From JACCZR01 sp035296565 (GTDB taxonomy: Bacteria > Actinomycetota > Thermoleophilia > Solirubrobacterales > Thermoleophilaceae): a stretch of DNA of 64,000 nt. This document shows, piece after piece, positions 1-8,115 of the stretch; the stretch's first letter is position 1; each line of letters begins with the position of its first letter. The stretch lies in the NCBI GenBank assembly GCA_035296565.1, contig DATHAQ010000028.1, positions 62,001-126,000 on the forward strand, written 5' to 3'. The position numbers and the translations under genes are program-made. The notes under the pieces are model-generated. The model worked only from the letters and a program-made list of their open reading frames with translations. It was not told the DNA's origin and ran no database searches.

Positions 1-1041
1 CAGCAGCAACAGGCGACCCAGCAGGGCGAGGCGCAGGGGCTGTCACCCGACCAGGCCCAGCAGCAGGCCGAGCAGGAGACCGCCTCCCAGCAGCAGAAGC
101 TCGACCAGCAGAAGCAACAGGCCGAGAACCCGGCCAGCGACACGCGCCTGACGACGCTGACCGACGACCTCAAGAAGACCAGTGGCGTGAAACAGGTCTC
201 GCCCACCCAGCTCGACAGCAAGGGCGACGCAGGGGTGATCACACTTATCCCCACCACCGCGCCGTCGGACGAAAAGACCGCCGACCTGGTCAACACGCTG
301 CGCGACAAGGTGATCCCGCCGGCCGAGAAGGGCGGCCTCACCGCAGACGTGGGCGGCCAGACGGCCGGCTACGTGGACCTGGCCGACCGGATCTCATCGA
401 AGCTGCCGCAGATGATCCTGATCATCATCGCGCTCAGCTTCATCGTGCTGCTGCTGGCCTTCCGCTCGATCCTCTTGCCGCTCAAGGCCGCCTTCGTGAA
501 CCTGCTGTCGGTGGCCGCGGCGTACGGCGTGGTGACCGCCGTCTTCCAGGAGGGCCACGGCGCCAAGCTGATCGGCCTGGACGGCCCGGTGCCCATTCAG
601 AGCTTCGTGCCGCTGTTCATGTTCGCGATCCTGTTCGGGCTCTCCATGGACTACGAGGTGTTCTTGCTCAGTCAGGTCAAGGAGCACTACGAGGAGGACG
701 GCGACACCCACGACGCCGTGGTCGATGGGCTGGCCAGCACAGGACGGGTGATCACCTCCGCGGCGCTGATCATGGTGTTCGTCTTCTCGAGCTTCGTCCT
801 CAACGGGGACCCCGTGGTGAAGCAGTTCGGCCTGGGAATGGCGGTGGCCATCGCGGTGGATTCGACCATCGTGCGCTGCCTGCTGGTGCCCGCGCTGATG
901 GTGCTGATGCGACGGGCGATCTGGTGGCTGCCCCGCTGGCTGGACCGGATCCTGCCCCGCATCAGCATCGAGGGCGGCGAGTACTTCGGCCGGGAAGGGC
1001 CAGGCGGGCCCCCGGCCAAGCCGGCCCCCGGCGAGGCGTGA
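1..1041 (+). CDS. MMPL/RND-family membrane transporter, C-terminal part (5' end outside window)
   Basis: The frame is open from the first base of the window, so the N-terminal half is missing. The visible part starts with an extracytoplasmic stretch extremely rich in glutamine (19 Gln in the first 40 residues), then a porter-type segment, then about five hydrophobic helices, including the block FGLSMDYEVFLLSQVKEHY that is typical of MMPL proteins (family knowledge). These proteins export lipids or hydrophobic compounds across the inner membrane using the proton gradient. The stop codon overlaps the GTG start of the WS/DGAT gene, so the two are probably co-transcribed; a lipid-related substrate is an inference from that neighbour. 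The short tail after the last helix is Gly/Pro-rich. Confidence 0.9.
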   Translation, partial: QQQQATQQGEAQGLSPDQAQQQAEQETASQQQKLDQQKQQAENPASDTRLTTLTDDLKKTSGVKQVSPTQLDSKGDAGVITLIPTTAPSDEKTADLVNTLRDKVIPPAEKGGLTADVGGQTAGYVDLADRISSKLPQMILIIIALSFIVLLLAFRSILLPLKAAFVNLLSVAAAYGVVTAVFQEGHGAKLIGLDGPVPIQSFVPLFMFAILFGLSMDYEVFLLSQVKEHYEEDGDTHDAVVDGLASTGRVITSAALIMVFVFSSFVLNGDPVVKQFGLGMAVAIAVDSTIVRCLLVPALMVLMRRAIWWLPRWLDRILPRISIEGGEYFGREGPGGPPAKPAPGEA

Positions 1042-2297
1042 CCACCGTCCGCGACGCCGCGGCCATTCCCCTCGGTGCCGAGGACAGGGCGATTCTCGCG
1101 CTGGAGAGCGACACGGTCGCCGGGCACACCTGCAAGGTCATCGGAATGGGGCCCGGAGCCCCCGGCGTCGAGGCCCTGCGCAAGGCGGTGGCCGACCGCC
1201 TGGCTGCGGCTCCCGAGCTGACCCGGCGGCTAGGGGGCACGGCGGACGAGCCTGCCTGGGTCCCCGACGAGGACTTCGACGTGAGCGAGCAGATCGTCGA
1301 GAGCGACGAGGCGCTGGAGCCGGGCGGCCTCAACGAAGCGATCGCCCGGATCTTCGAGCAGCGACTCGACCGCTCGCGGCCGCTGTGGCGGATCGACGTG
1401 CTCAACCTTCGCGACGGAGGGACCGCGCTGGTGTGGCGCCTGCACCACGCTCTCGCCGACGGGATGACGGCGATGCGCCTGGCCCGCACGGTGCTGTGGG
1501 ACGAGGAGGCCGCTCCCCCGCGGCCGGCGTCCCACGCGAGGGCGGACGAGGGCCGCCGGCGAGCTCACCTGGGGCGAGTCCTGGAGAGGGAGTTCGCGGG
1601 CAGCCGGACACGCTCGCCCTTCGACGGGCGCATCGGCCGGCGGCGCCGGATCGCGCTCGCGCGCGAGCCGCTGGGGCCACTTCACGACGCCGCCAAGCGG
1701 CTCGACGGGTCGACCGTCAACGACGCGGTCCTGACCGTCATGGGCGGCGCCCTGCGCCGGTGGCTGGAGCACCACCACGGCGCGCTCGGGAAGGTGCGCG
1801 TGAGGGTGCCGGTGAGCATGCACCACACGGGCGACCACGCAGCCAACCGCGACTCGTTCTTCTCTCTGGCCCTGCCGCTCAACGAACCCGACCCGGTAGC
1901 TCGCCTGCGTGCCACGCACGCAGCCACTGCGAAGCGGAAGGCCGACCACGACGCCGAGGAGCTCGACCGCGTGATGCGCGGGCTGGCCGGCATATCGCCG
2001 AGCCTGGAGCGGTTCTGCGAGCGCCTCGAAGCCAGCCCGCGGCGCTTCGCGCTGAGCGTTTCCAACGTCCCCGGACCGGCAGGCCGCCTGTCGCTCGGCG
2101 GCGCCCCCGTGAGCTGGGTCCACAGCCTGGCGGAGATCGGCGAGCACCACGCGCTGCGGGCATCGGTGGTCTCGGTGGGCGGGCAGCTGTGCTTCGGCCT
2201 GTGCGCGGACCCCGCGATCGTGGACGACCTGGACGAGATGGCCGCCGGGATCGGCGCCGAGGCTCAGTCCCTGATCGAGGCCAGCAGGGGGGCGTGA
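1038..2297 (+). CDS. Wax ester synthase/diacylglycerol acyltransferase (WS/DGAT) family protein
   Basis: The 419-residue product carries the catalytic HHxxxDG motif as HHALADG about one third into the protein, and the C-terminal family block around SVSNVPGPAGRLSLGG. WS/DGAT enzymes transfer an acyl group from acyl-CoA to diacylglycerol or a fatty alcohol, making storage lipid. The GTG start at 1038 overlaps the MMPL stop (GTGA), which fits translational coupling; an in-frame extension upstream to 924 lies wholly inside the transporter and looks like a shadow. The length is slightly below the usual 450-480 residues, and the stretch after the HHALADG domain is shortened. The 3' end overlaps the convergent exonuclease III gene by 34 bases. 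Confidence 0.88.
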   Translation: MTTVRDAAAIPLGAEDRAILALESDTVAGHTCKVIGMGPGAPGVEALRKAVADRLAAAPELTRRLGGTADEPAWVPDEDFDVSEQIVESDEALEPGGLNEAIARIFEQRLDRSRPLWRIDVLNLRDGGTALVWRLHHALADGMTAMRLARTVLWDEEAAPPRPASHARADEGRRRAHLGRVLEREFAGSRTRSPFDGRIGRRRRIALAREPLGPLHDAAKRLDGSTVNDAVLTVMGGALRRWLEHHHGALGKVRVRVPVSMHHTGDHAANRDSFFSLALPLNEPDPVARLRATHAATAKRKADHDAEELDRVMRGLAGISPSLERFCERLEASPRRFALSVSNVPGPAGRLSLGGAPVSWVHSLAEIGEHHALRASVVSVGGQLCFGLCADPAIVDDLDEMAAGIGAEAQSLIEASRGA

Positions 2298-3034
2298 TCC
2301 GAGGGCTTCGGGCCCTTGCGAAAGCCTCGGTCGATGCCGCAGCTCTCGAGGCGAGACGCCAGCGGCGGTGTGAGCAGGAAGGCGTCGATGCGCAGTCCCA
2401 TCTTGCGGTGGAAGTGCCCCTGTCGGTAGTCCCACCAGGTGAAGCCCTGCTCGTCGGGGTGCAGCTCGCGGAACGCGTCCACCGTCCCGGCTTCCAGCAG
2501 GGCCGCGAAGCGCTCGCGCTCGGGGGGAGTGACGTGCGTCTCGCCGACGAACGCCGCGGGGTCGTAGACGTCCAGGTCCGCGGGACAGACGTTGAAGTCG
2601 CCGGCCACGACCAGCTCGCGATCCGAGAGCTGGCCGATGCGCGCTGCCGCGGCCTCCAGGAAGCGCAGCTTGTCCTCGTAGTGGGGTGAGTCGGGCGAGC
2701 GGCCATTGGGGACGTAGACCGAGACCACGCGCATCCCGTCCACGTCGACCTCCATCCAGCGCGCCTCGTCGCTCGCCACCTCGCCCTCCAGCCCCGCGCG
2801 GGACTCGGACAGGGCCCGGTCGGCCGGCACCGCCACCGCCACGCCGGCCCAGCGGCCGGCGCTGTGGTGCTCGGCCTTGTAGCCCGCGGCCTCGAGCTCC
2901 AGGTGGGGGAAGGCATCGGGCTCGGTTTTGGTCTCCTGAAGCAGGAGCACGTCTGGTTGATGGGCCTCCAGGAGCTCGAGCACGCGGGGCATGCGCGCCT
3001 TGAGCGAGTTCACGTTCCAGGTGACCAGCTTCAT
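2264..3034 (-). CDS. xth: Exodeoxyribonuclease III (xth family)
   Basis: The 256-residue protein of the exonuclease/endonuclease/phosphatase fold begins MKLVTWNVNSLKARM and shows the metal-binding LLLQETK glutamate, the VAGDFNVCP loop and the terminal SDHAPLL catalytic Asp-His. It acts as AP endonuclease and 3'-5' exonuclease in base excision repair. The ATG at 3034 gives the canonical start. It is divergent from an Nei-type glycosylase whose start lies 24 bases away, so the two base-excision enzymes share one short promoter region. The 3' end overlaps the convergent WS/DGAT gene. Confidence 0.93.
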   Translation of the reverse strand: MKLVTWNVNSLKARMPRVLELLEAHQPDVLLLQETKTEPDAFPHLELEAAGYKAEHHSAGRWAGVAVAVPADRALSESRAGLEGEVASDEARWMEVDVDGMRVVSVYVPNGRSPDSPHYEDKLRFLEAAAARIGQLSDRELVVAGDFNVCPADLDVYDPAAFVGETHVTPPERERFAALLEAGTVDAFRELHPDEQGFTWWDYRQGHFHRKMGLRIDAFLLTPPLASRLESCGIDRGFRKGPKPSDHAPLLASIRD

Positions 3035-3058
3035 CGAGGCCACCCTAGAGTCGGCTGC

Positions 3059-3835
3059 GTGCCCGAGGGCGACACGCTTCACCACGCCGCAAAGCGGGTC
3101 GGCGCCGCGCTCGTGGGGAGCGAGATCGTCTCGCTCGAGACCCCCCATCCGCGTCACGGCATGGACCGCTGGCCCGAGCGCCTGGCCGGGCGCGGGGTGC
3201 GGCAGGTCGACGCGCACGGCAAGCATCTGTTCGTTCGCTTCGAGGGCGACCTGACCCTCCACTCGCACCTGCGGATGACCGGTCGCTGGAGCGTCTACCG
3301 GCCCGGCCAGCGTTGGACGCGTTCGCCCCGCCGCGCTTGGCTTGTGGTCCGCACCGCGGAGCATGAGGTAGTGCAGTTCGACGGCCCGGTGCTGGAGCTG
3401 ATGACCGACTCGCGTACGCGCTTCGACCGGCGGCTGGCCGCCCTGGGCCCTGACATCGTGGCCGCGGACTTCGACGAGGCCGACGCCCTCCGCCGCCTGC
3501 GCGAGGACGACCCTACCCGGGGGATCGGCGATGCGCTGCTGGACCAGCGCATCCTCGCCGGCATCGGCAACCTCTGGAAGAGCGAGGCCTGCTTCCTCGC
3601 GGGCGTCGATCCGTGGCGCCCCTCGGGCGACGTGGGCGACGCGGAGGTGCTGGAGATCCTCCGCGGGGTACGTCCGCTCATGCAGCACTCGGCGCGCGAG
3701 GGCTACCAGACCCGCGAGCCGCAGGTCTTCGAGCGCTCAGGCCGCCCGTGCCACCGCTGCGGCACGCGGGTTCGCGCCCGCGGCCAGGGGGACGACAACC
3801 GCACCACCTTCTGGTGCCCGGGCTGCCAGCGGTGA
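3059..3835 (+). CDS. nei: Fpg/Nei family DNA glycosylase (endonuclease VIII-like)
   Basis: From the GTG at 3059 the protein begins (V/M)PEGDTLH, the Nei-type N-terminus in which Pro2 is the Schiff-base nucleophile and Glu3 the catalytic acid. The H2TH region includes ILAGIGNLWKSEACF, and the C-terminus is a four-cysteine zinc finger (CHRCG ... CPGC). It excises oxidised bases and cleaves the AP site. The length (258 residues) is normal. Its stop overlaps the GTG of the GDPD gene by four bases, and it is divergent from exonuclease III, a natural partner in base excision repair. Confidence 0.92.
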   Translation: MPEGDTLHHAAKRVGAALVGSEIVSLETPHPRHGMDRWPERLAGRGVRQVDAHGKHLFVRFEGDLTLHSHLRMTGRWSVYRPGQRWTRSPRRAWLVVRTAEHEVVQFDGPVLELMTDSRTRFDRRLAALGPDIVAADFDEADALRRLREDDPTRGIGDALLDQRILAGIGNLWKSEACFLAGVDPWRPSGDVGDAEVLEILRGVRPLMQHSAREGYQTREPQVFERSGRPCHRCGTRVRARGQGDDNRTTFWCPGCQR

Positions 3836-4518
3836 AGCGCATCGGCCACAAGGGCGCCGACCACGTGGCACCCGGGAACACGCTCGCGAGCTTCGAGGCG
3901 GCGCTGGAGCACGGCATGGACATGATCGAGTTCGACGTCCTGCGGTTGCGCGACGGGCGCCTCGTGCTCGCCCACGACCCGAGCGACGCCGCCTCGCGGG
4001 AGCCACTGACCCTCGACGAGGGGCTGGACATCTTCGCCGGCGAGGCCTACGACGGCGTGGAGCTCGACGTGGACATGAAGATCCCCGGCTACGAGCGCGA
4101 GGTCGTGAGCGGGCTCCGCGAGCGCGGCCTGACCGGACGGACGATCGTCTCCACCATGTACCGCGACAGCCTCAGGCTCGTCGGCGAGCTGGACGTCGAG
4201 GTCAAGCGCGGCTGGTCCTATCCGAACGTGCGCCGCGACTACACGCGCAGCGTCCTCGCCCCCGCTGCGCTCGTGCTGCTCCAGATCCTCAAGGCCCGAC
4301 TGCCCGAGCGGGCCGCCCGCATGGTCCGCGACGGCGAGTGCGAGGCGCTGATGTCGCACTTCCGGCTGGTGACGCCGCGCCTCGTCCGTGCGGTGAACGA
4401 GGCCGGCGGCGAGCTCTACGTCTGGACGGTGGACGACGGCGACCAGATCCGGCGGCTCGAGGCCCTCGGGGTCGCGGGGGTCATCTCCAACGACCCGCGG
4501 CTGTTCGCCCCGGCCTAG
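3832..4518 (+). CDS. Glycerophosphodiester phosphodiesterase family protein
   Basis: The 228-residue TIM-barrel protein starts with IGHKGADHVAPGNTLASF, corresponding to the GDPD signature HRGA..PENT, and has the metal-binding pair in MIEFDVLRLRDGRLVLAHD and a later VELDVDMK. The C-terminus WTVDDGDQ ... GVISNDP is typical of the family. It probably hydrolyses glycerophosphodiesters to glycerol-3-phosphate. Two positions deviate: HK for HR, and PGNT for PENT. The GTG start overlaps the nei stop. No signal peptide is seen, so a cytoplasmic location is likely. Confidence 0.85.
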   Translation: MKRIGHKGADHVAPGNTLASFEAALEHGMDMIEFDVLRLRDGRLVLAHDPSDAASREPLTLDEGLDIFAGEAYDGVELDVDMKIPGYEREVVSGLRERGLTGRTIVSTMYRDSLRLVGELDVEVKRGWSYPNVRRDYTRSVLAPAALVLLQILKARLPERAARMVRDGECEALMSHFRLVTPRLVRAVNEAGGELYVWTVDDGDQIRRLEALGVAGVISNDPRLFAPA

Positions 4519-4524
4519 CGCCGG

Positions 4525-5052
4525 TCACCGGAGCGTGCAGGCGCCGAGGGAGATCCCATCGCCTCCCTTGACGCCGCTGACGCCCGGTCGCGCGATCTGG
4601 GTCGAGCGCCTCGCCGTCACCCAGCGGCGTAGCGCGCTCCCGTGGCGAACAACGGTCCTCTCGCGCCGCTTCCTCCACTCGAGGTCGGCAACGCCGCGCA
4701 TCGGAAGGAGCCGCCGCGCGCGGGCGGGTTGACCCGGAAGGTCCAGCCGGCCTGGCGGTCGCGGCGGGCGGAGCCGAGGAAGAGCTTGGGCGACTGGCCG
4801 TTGGCCACGGGCTTCCAACCGCCTCTGAGCGCGGAGTGGTACTGGAGCCGGAAGCGGGCGTACATGCGCTTGCCGGTGCGGTCGCCGGGCATGGCGGCGC
4901 GGACCCCGACGCGGTCGGGGAAGCGAGGGCTGTCGCAGGCGTTCACGGTCGCCCACAGGTCCCCGGGCAACGCGGCGCCGGCGGATGCCGGGAGGGCGAG
5001 GGGCGAGCAGCAGCAGGGCGGCGGCGGCGAGGCGCTTCACTGCCCGCTGCAT
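4525..5052 (-). pseudogene. Small secreted protein gene disrupted by two compensating frameshifts
   Basis: From the ATG at 5052 a signal peptide begins (MQRAVKRLAAAALLLLA), but the natural continuation (LPASAGAALPGDLWATVNAC) is in another frame. Removing one G from the GGGG run at 5000-5003 joins them. The middle frame then runs through MYARFRLQYHSALRGGWKPV and WTFRVNPPARGGSFR. Near 4700-4710 the coding frame returns to the first one (MRGVADLEWRKRRERTVV ... ISLGACTLR) before the TGA at 4525. I believe this is a secreted family found in Solirubrobacterales (from memory), about 175 residues, of unknown function. The two indels cancel, so only the central part is out of frame. A sequencing error, a real mutation or programmed slippage cannot be told apart here. 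Confidence 0.7.
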
Positions 5053-5127
5053 CGGCCATCCGTCTACCCGGCTTGAGCGGTTGGGAGAATCGCCGTGACG
5101 GATCGTCGCCCTGGCCGTAGTGGGAGT

Positions 5128-5667
5128 GTGAACGAGGCCCTGGCGCAACCCTTGCCCGCAGCCACGGCCCAGCGCGAGGCCGACAGCTTCGACGCCCTCT
5201 ACGAGCGGACCTTTCCGCGGGTCTACGCCTACGTCGCCTCGCTACTGCGCGACCGCTCAGCAGCTGAGGACGTGACCGCACAGGCCTTCGAGCGCGCCTA
5301 CCGCAAGCGCCGCGGCTACCGGCCCTCGCGCGGCAGCGCCGAGGCCTGGCTGTTCGGGATCGCGCGCAACGCCGCTCTCGACGAGCTGCGTCGCCGCAAG
5401 CGGCGCGCCGCCCTGGAGAGCGACGTCGAGGACGTCGCGGCGCCGGCGCTCGACGACCAGGCCGAGACCGCCCTTCGGCGCGAGGTCGTCCGGGCGGCTC
5501 TGGCCGGCCTGGATGGGCCCGACCGCGACCTGGTCGCGCTGAAATTCCAGGGCGGGCTCTCGAACACCGAGATCGCCGCTTCCCTGGGCATCTCCGAGTC
5601 CAACGTCGGCACGAAGCTGCACCGTGCCGTGACCAAACTGAGGGAGGCCTGCCGTGACGCAGCCTGA
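5128..5667 (+). CDS. RNA polymerase sigma factor, ECF subfamily
   Basis: The 179-residue protein has region 2 (FDALYERTFPRVYAYVASLL, then AAEDVTAQAFERAYRKR and the AWLFGIARNAALDELRRRK promoter-melting helix) and region 4 (LVALKFQGGLSNTEIAASLG ISESNVGTKLHRA). The GTG at 5128 is preferred; an in-frame GTG at 5095 would add eleven low-complexity residues. The next gene, which encodes a membrane protein with a cytoplasmic N-terminus, starts inside its 3' end (14-base overlap). That is the usual arrangement of an ECF sigma factor with its anti-sigma factor. Confidence 0.92.
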   Translation: MNEALAQPLPAATAQREADSFDALYERTFPRVYAYVASLLRDRSAAEDVTAQAFERAYRKRRGYRPSRGSAEAWLFGIARNAALDELRRRKRRAALESDVEDVAAPALDDQAETALRREVVRAALAGLDGPDRDLVALKFQGGLSNTEIAASLGISESNVGTKLHRAVTKLREACRDAA

Positions 5668-6802
5668 CCGGGACCTCGCCGTGATCGACGTCGCGCTGGA
5701 GCAAGGCCGGGCGACAGCGCCCGACGCCGCCGAGCGCGAGCTCCAGGAGCTGGCGCTCGCACTGCGGGCCGACTCCGCCGAGCCGCGGCCGGCCTTCGCG
5801 GACGAGCTGGGCGAGCGCGTGCGGGCCGGCTTTCCCCGCACGGCCCCCGCCCGGCGCGCGCGCTCTCTGGCCGGTCGGCTCCGGCTGCCACGGCGCCTGC
5901 TGCCCGTGATGGCCGCGGCGGCGACCGTGCTCATTGCGCTTGCCGTGGCCGTCCCACTGCTCGGCGGCGGCGAAGACGCCACCATCGGCGGCACCGAGCC
6001 GCAACTGCGGGGGGGCCGGGACTCCGGCGCGCCCCCGGCGGCCGAGTCGCGCTCGGACATGACCCAGGCGCCCCCGCCGGTCCCGCCGACCGGCGGGTCC
6101 GGGCAGGGCTTCGACCCCGGCCGCGGGCGACGCAGTATCGAGCGCTCGGCGTCGCTGTCGCTCGAGGCGCCGGCCGACGACCTCGACCAAGTGGCTGAGG
6201 GAGTGGCCCGCGTGGCCGACCGCCAGCGCGGCTTCGTGCTGCGCTCGTCGGTCTCCAGCGGCGAGGCGGCCGCTGGGGGCAGCCTGGACCTGCGAGTGCC
6301 GGCGGACCGGCTGCGCGACACCCTTCGCGACCTCTCTGCCCTCGGCAAGGTCCGCTCGCGCAGCGAGTCGGGCCAGGACGTGACCGGCGCCGTGGTGGGC
6401 GCCTCGGACCGGCTCGACTCCGCCCGGGCCGAACGCGCCAGCCTCCTCCGACGGCTCCGCCGCGCCGGCAGCGACACCCAGGCCGAGGCTCTGCGCCGGC
6501 GCCTGGACGCGAACGCCATCGAGGTCCGCCGGCTGCGCAGTGACCTGCGCTCCCTGAGGCTGCGCACCAACTACGCCGCGATCACCGTCGGCCTCTCCGA
6601 CGGCTCCCAGGGGGGCGCGCTGGGCGGCCCCGAGGACACGACGCAGGACGCGCTGGACGACGCCGTCGCCTCGCTGCAGGCCTCGCTGAACTTCATGCTG
6701 CGGGCCCTGGGGGCGCTGCTGCCGCTGGCCCTCGTGCTCGCGGCGCTGTGGTACGGGGCCCGAGGCCTGATGCGCAGGCGCCGGGAGTCGGCGCTGGCCT
6801 AG
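5654..6802 (+). CDS. DUF4349 domain membrane protein, possible anti-sigma factor
   Basis: This 382-residue protein has an N-terminal cytoplasmic part of about 75 residues, a hydrophobic segment (LLPVMAAAATVLIALAVAVP), a Pro/Gly-rich linker, an extracytoplasmic DUF4349-like domain (RSIERSASLSLEAPADDLDQ onward) with a long charged helical stretch, and a second hydrophobic segment near the C-terminus (LGALLPLALVLAALWYGARG). The GTG start at 5654 lies inside the sigma gene. An anti-sigma role is inferred from this coupling and topology; no ZAS-type HxxxCxxC motif is present. It could instead be an envelope sensor of another kind. Confidence 0.75.
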   Translation: MTQPDRDLAVIDVALEQGRATAPDAAERELQELALALRADSAEPRPAFADELGERVRAGFPRTAPARRARSLAGRLRLPRRLLPVMAAAATVLIALAVAVPLLGGGEDATIGGTEPQLRGGRDSGAPPAAESRSDMTQAPPPVPPTGGSGQGFDPGRGRRSIERSASLSLEAPADDLDQVAEGVARVADRQRGFVLRSSVSSGEAAAGGSLDLRVPADRLRDTLRDLSALGKVRSRSESGQDVTGAVVGASDRLDSARAERASLLRRLRRAGSDTQAEALRRRLDANAIEVRRLRSDLRSLRLRTNYAAITVGLSDGSQGGALGGPEDTTQDALDDAVASLQASLNFMLRALGALLPLALVLAALWYGARGLMRRRRESALA

Positions 6803-6812
6803 AGTCACGGCA

Positions 6813-7505
6813 GTGAGCAGTGGTGAGGAGACGCTGCGGCTGCTTTCGCGCGTCGAGGTGTTCGCCGACCTCGACGAGCGGGAGCTCGAGGAGCTCGGAC
6901 GAGTCGCGGTTCCGCGTTCCTACGAGCGCGGGGAGGTGATCTTCCGCGAAGGCGACGGTGGCGACACCTGCTACGTGATCCGCACCGGTGCGGTCGTGCT
7001 CACCCGCGGCCACGACGACGGGCGCGAGGTGGCGCTGGCCGAGCTCCGCGCCGGGTCGATGTTCGGCGAGCTGGCACTGTTCGGCGGCGAGCGCCGCTCG
7101 GCAACGGCCCAGGCGGTCGAGGAGACCGAGGCCGTGGCCCTGCTCGGCTCCGACGTCGAGCGCCAGGTGCGCTCGCACCCCGACATGGCTCTGGCCATGC
7201 TCTCGAGCATGGCGGCGCGGGTGCGCCGGGCCAACGAGCGGCTGCTCTCGCAGTCGTTCCAGACCGTCCCCGGCCGGGTGGCAGGCGCGGTGCTGTCCCA
7301 GGTAGTGGCGCGGCAGGCGGAGGGCGCCCCCGAACAGGACGTGCTGGTGCGGGCGACGCAGGCCGAGATCGCCTCGCTGGCCGGCACGTCGCGCGAGAGC
7401 GCCAGCCGCTTCCTCGCCACCCTCGAGCGCGAGGGAGTGGTGTCGCTCGGCCGGGGCAAGGTGTTGGTGCATGAGCCCACCAGGCTTCGGAACTTCATCC
7501 ACTGA
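6813..7505 (+). CDS. Crp/Fnr family transcriptional regulator
   Basis: The 230-residue protein has an N-terminal cyclic-nucleotide-binding-like beta-roll (EVIFREGDGGDTCYVIRTGAV, then GSMFGELALFGGERRSATAQA) and a C-terminal winged helix (TQAEIASLAGTSRESASRFLATLEREGVV). The phosphate-binding cassette FGELALF..ERRSATA resembles that of true cAMP receptors, so a cyclic nucleotide ligand is plausible. It starts at GTG 6813, ten bases after the DUF4349 gene. The pcm gene begins inside its 3' end. Confidence 0.9.
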   Translation: MSSGEETLRLLSRVEVFADLDERELEELGRVAVPRSYERGEVIFREGDGGDTCYVIRTGAVVLTRGHDDGREVALAELRAGSMFGELALFGGERRSATAQAVEETEAVALLGSDVERQVRSHPDMALAMLSSMAARVRRANERLLSQSFQTVPGRVAGAVLSQVVARQAEGAPEQDVLVRATQAEIASLAGTSRESASRFLATLEREGVVSLGRGKVLVHEPTRLRNFIH

Positions 7506-8115
7506 GCGCGAGCGCATGGTCGAGCGCCAGCTGCGGCGGCGCGAGATCACCGATGAGCGCGTGCTCGAAGCGATGGCCGCCGTGCCGCGTGAGGAGTTCG
7601 TGCCCGAGGAGATGCGCCGCCACGCCTACCGCGACGGGGCGCTGCGCATCGCGGCCGGCCAGACGATCTCCCAGCCCTGGATCGTCGCGCGCATGGCCGA
7701 GCTTCTCGAGCTCGAGGGCCCCGAGCGCGTGCTGGAGGTCGGGACCGGCTCCGGCTACGCGGCGGCGGTGCTGTCGCGGCTCTGCTCGCATGTGGTGACC
7801 ATCGAGCGCCACGCCACGCTGGCTGCGGCCGCCACCGCCACCCTGGAGCGATTGGGGTACCGCAACGTCGAGGTCCGCCACGGCGACGGCTCCCAGGGGG
7901 CGCCGGACCGCGCGCCCTTCGACGGAATCTCGGTCACCGCCACCGCGGCCGGCGAGCCCCCACGGGCCTTGCGCGAGCAGGCGGCGCCCGGCGCGCCCCT
8001 GGTGATGCCGCTGGAGCGCGGCGGGCGCGAGCTGCTGGTGCGCGTCCGCGGCAGCGCGGTGGAGACGGTCACGCCGGTGCGCTTCGTCCCGCTCGTCGAG
8101 GGGACCGAGGACTGA
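7471..8115 (+). CDS. pcm: Protein-L-isoaspartate O-methyltransferase
   Basis: The 214-residue SAM-dependent enzyme repairs isoaspartyl residues in damaged proteins. It shows the family block ISQPWIVARMAELL, the SAM-binding motif VLEVGTGSGYAAAVLS and the post-motif FDGISVTATA (Cys/Ala variant). The ATG at 7471 overlaps the Crp gene by 35 bases; the second Met (position 7516) is an alternative start nearer the conserved domain. Its TGA overlaps the proposed CTG start of the Nudix gene. Confidence 0.92.
   Translation: MSPPGFGTSSTERERMVERQLRRREITDERVLEAMAAVPREEFVPEEMRRHAYRDGALRIAAGQTISQPWIVARMAELLELEGPERVLEVGTGSGYAAAVLSRLCSHVVTIERHATLAAAATATLERLGYRNVEVRHGDGSQGAPDRAPFDGISVTATAAGEPPRALREQAAPGAPLVMPLERGGRELLVRVRGSAVETVTPVRFVPLVEGTED

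Noticed and set aside
924..1037. N-terminal extension of the WS/DGAT protein
   Set aside because: It lies within the transporter gene and has Pro/Arg-rich shadow composition; GTG 1038 at the stop overlap is the natural start.
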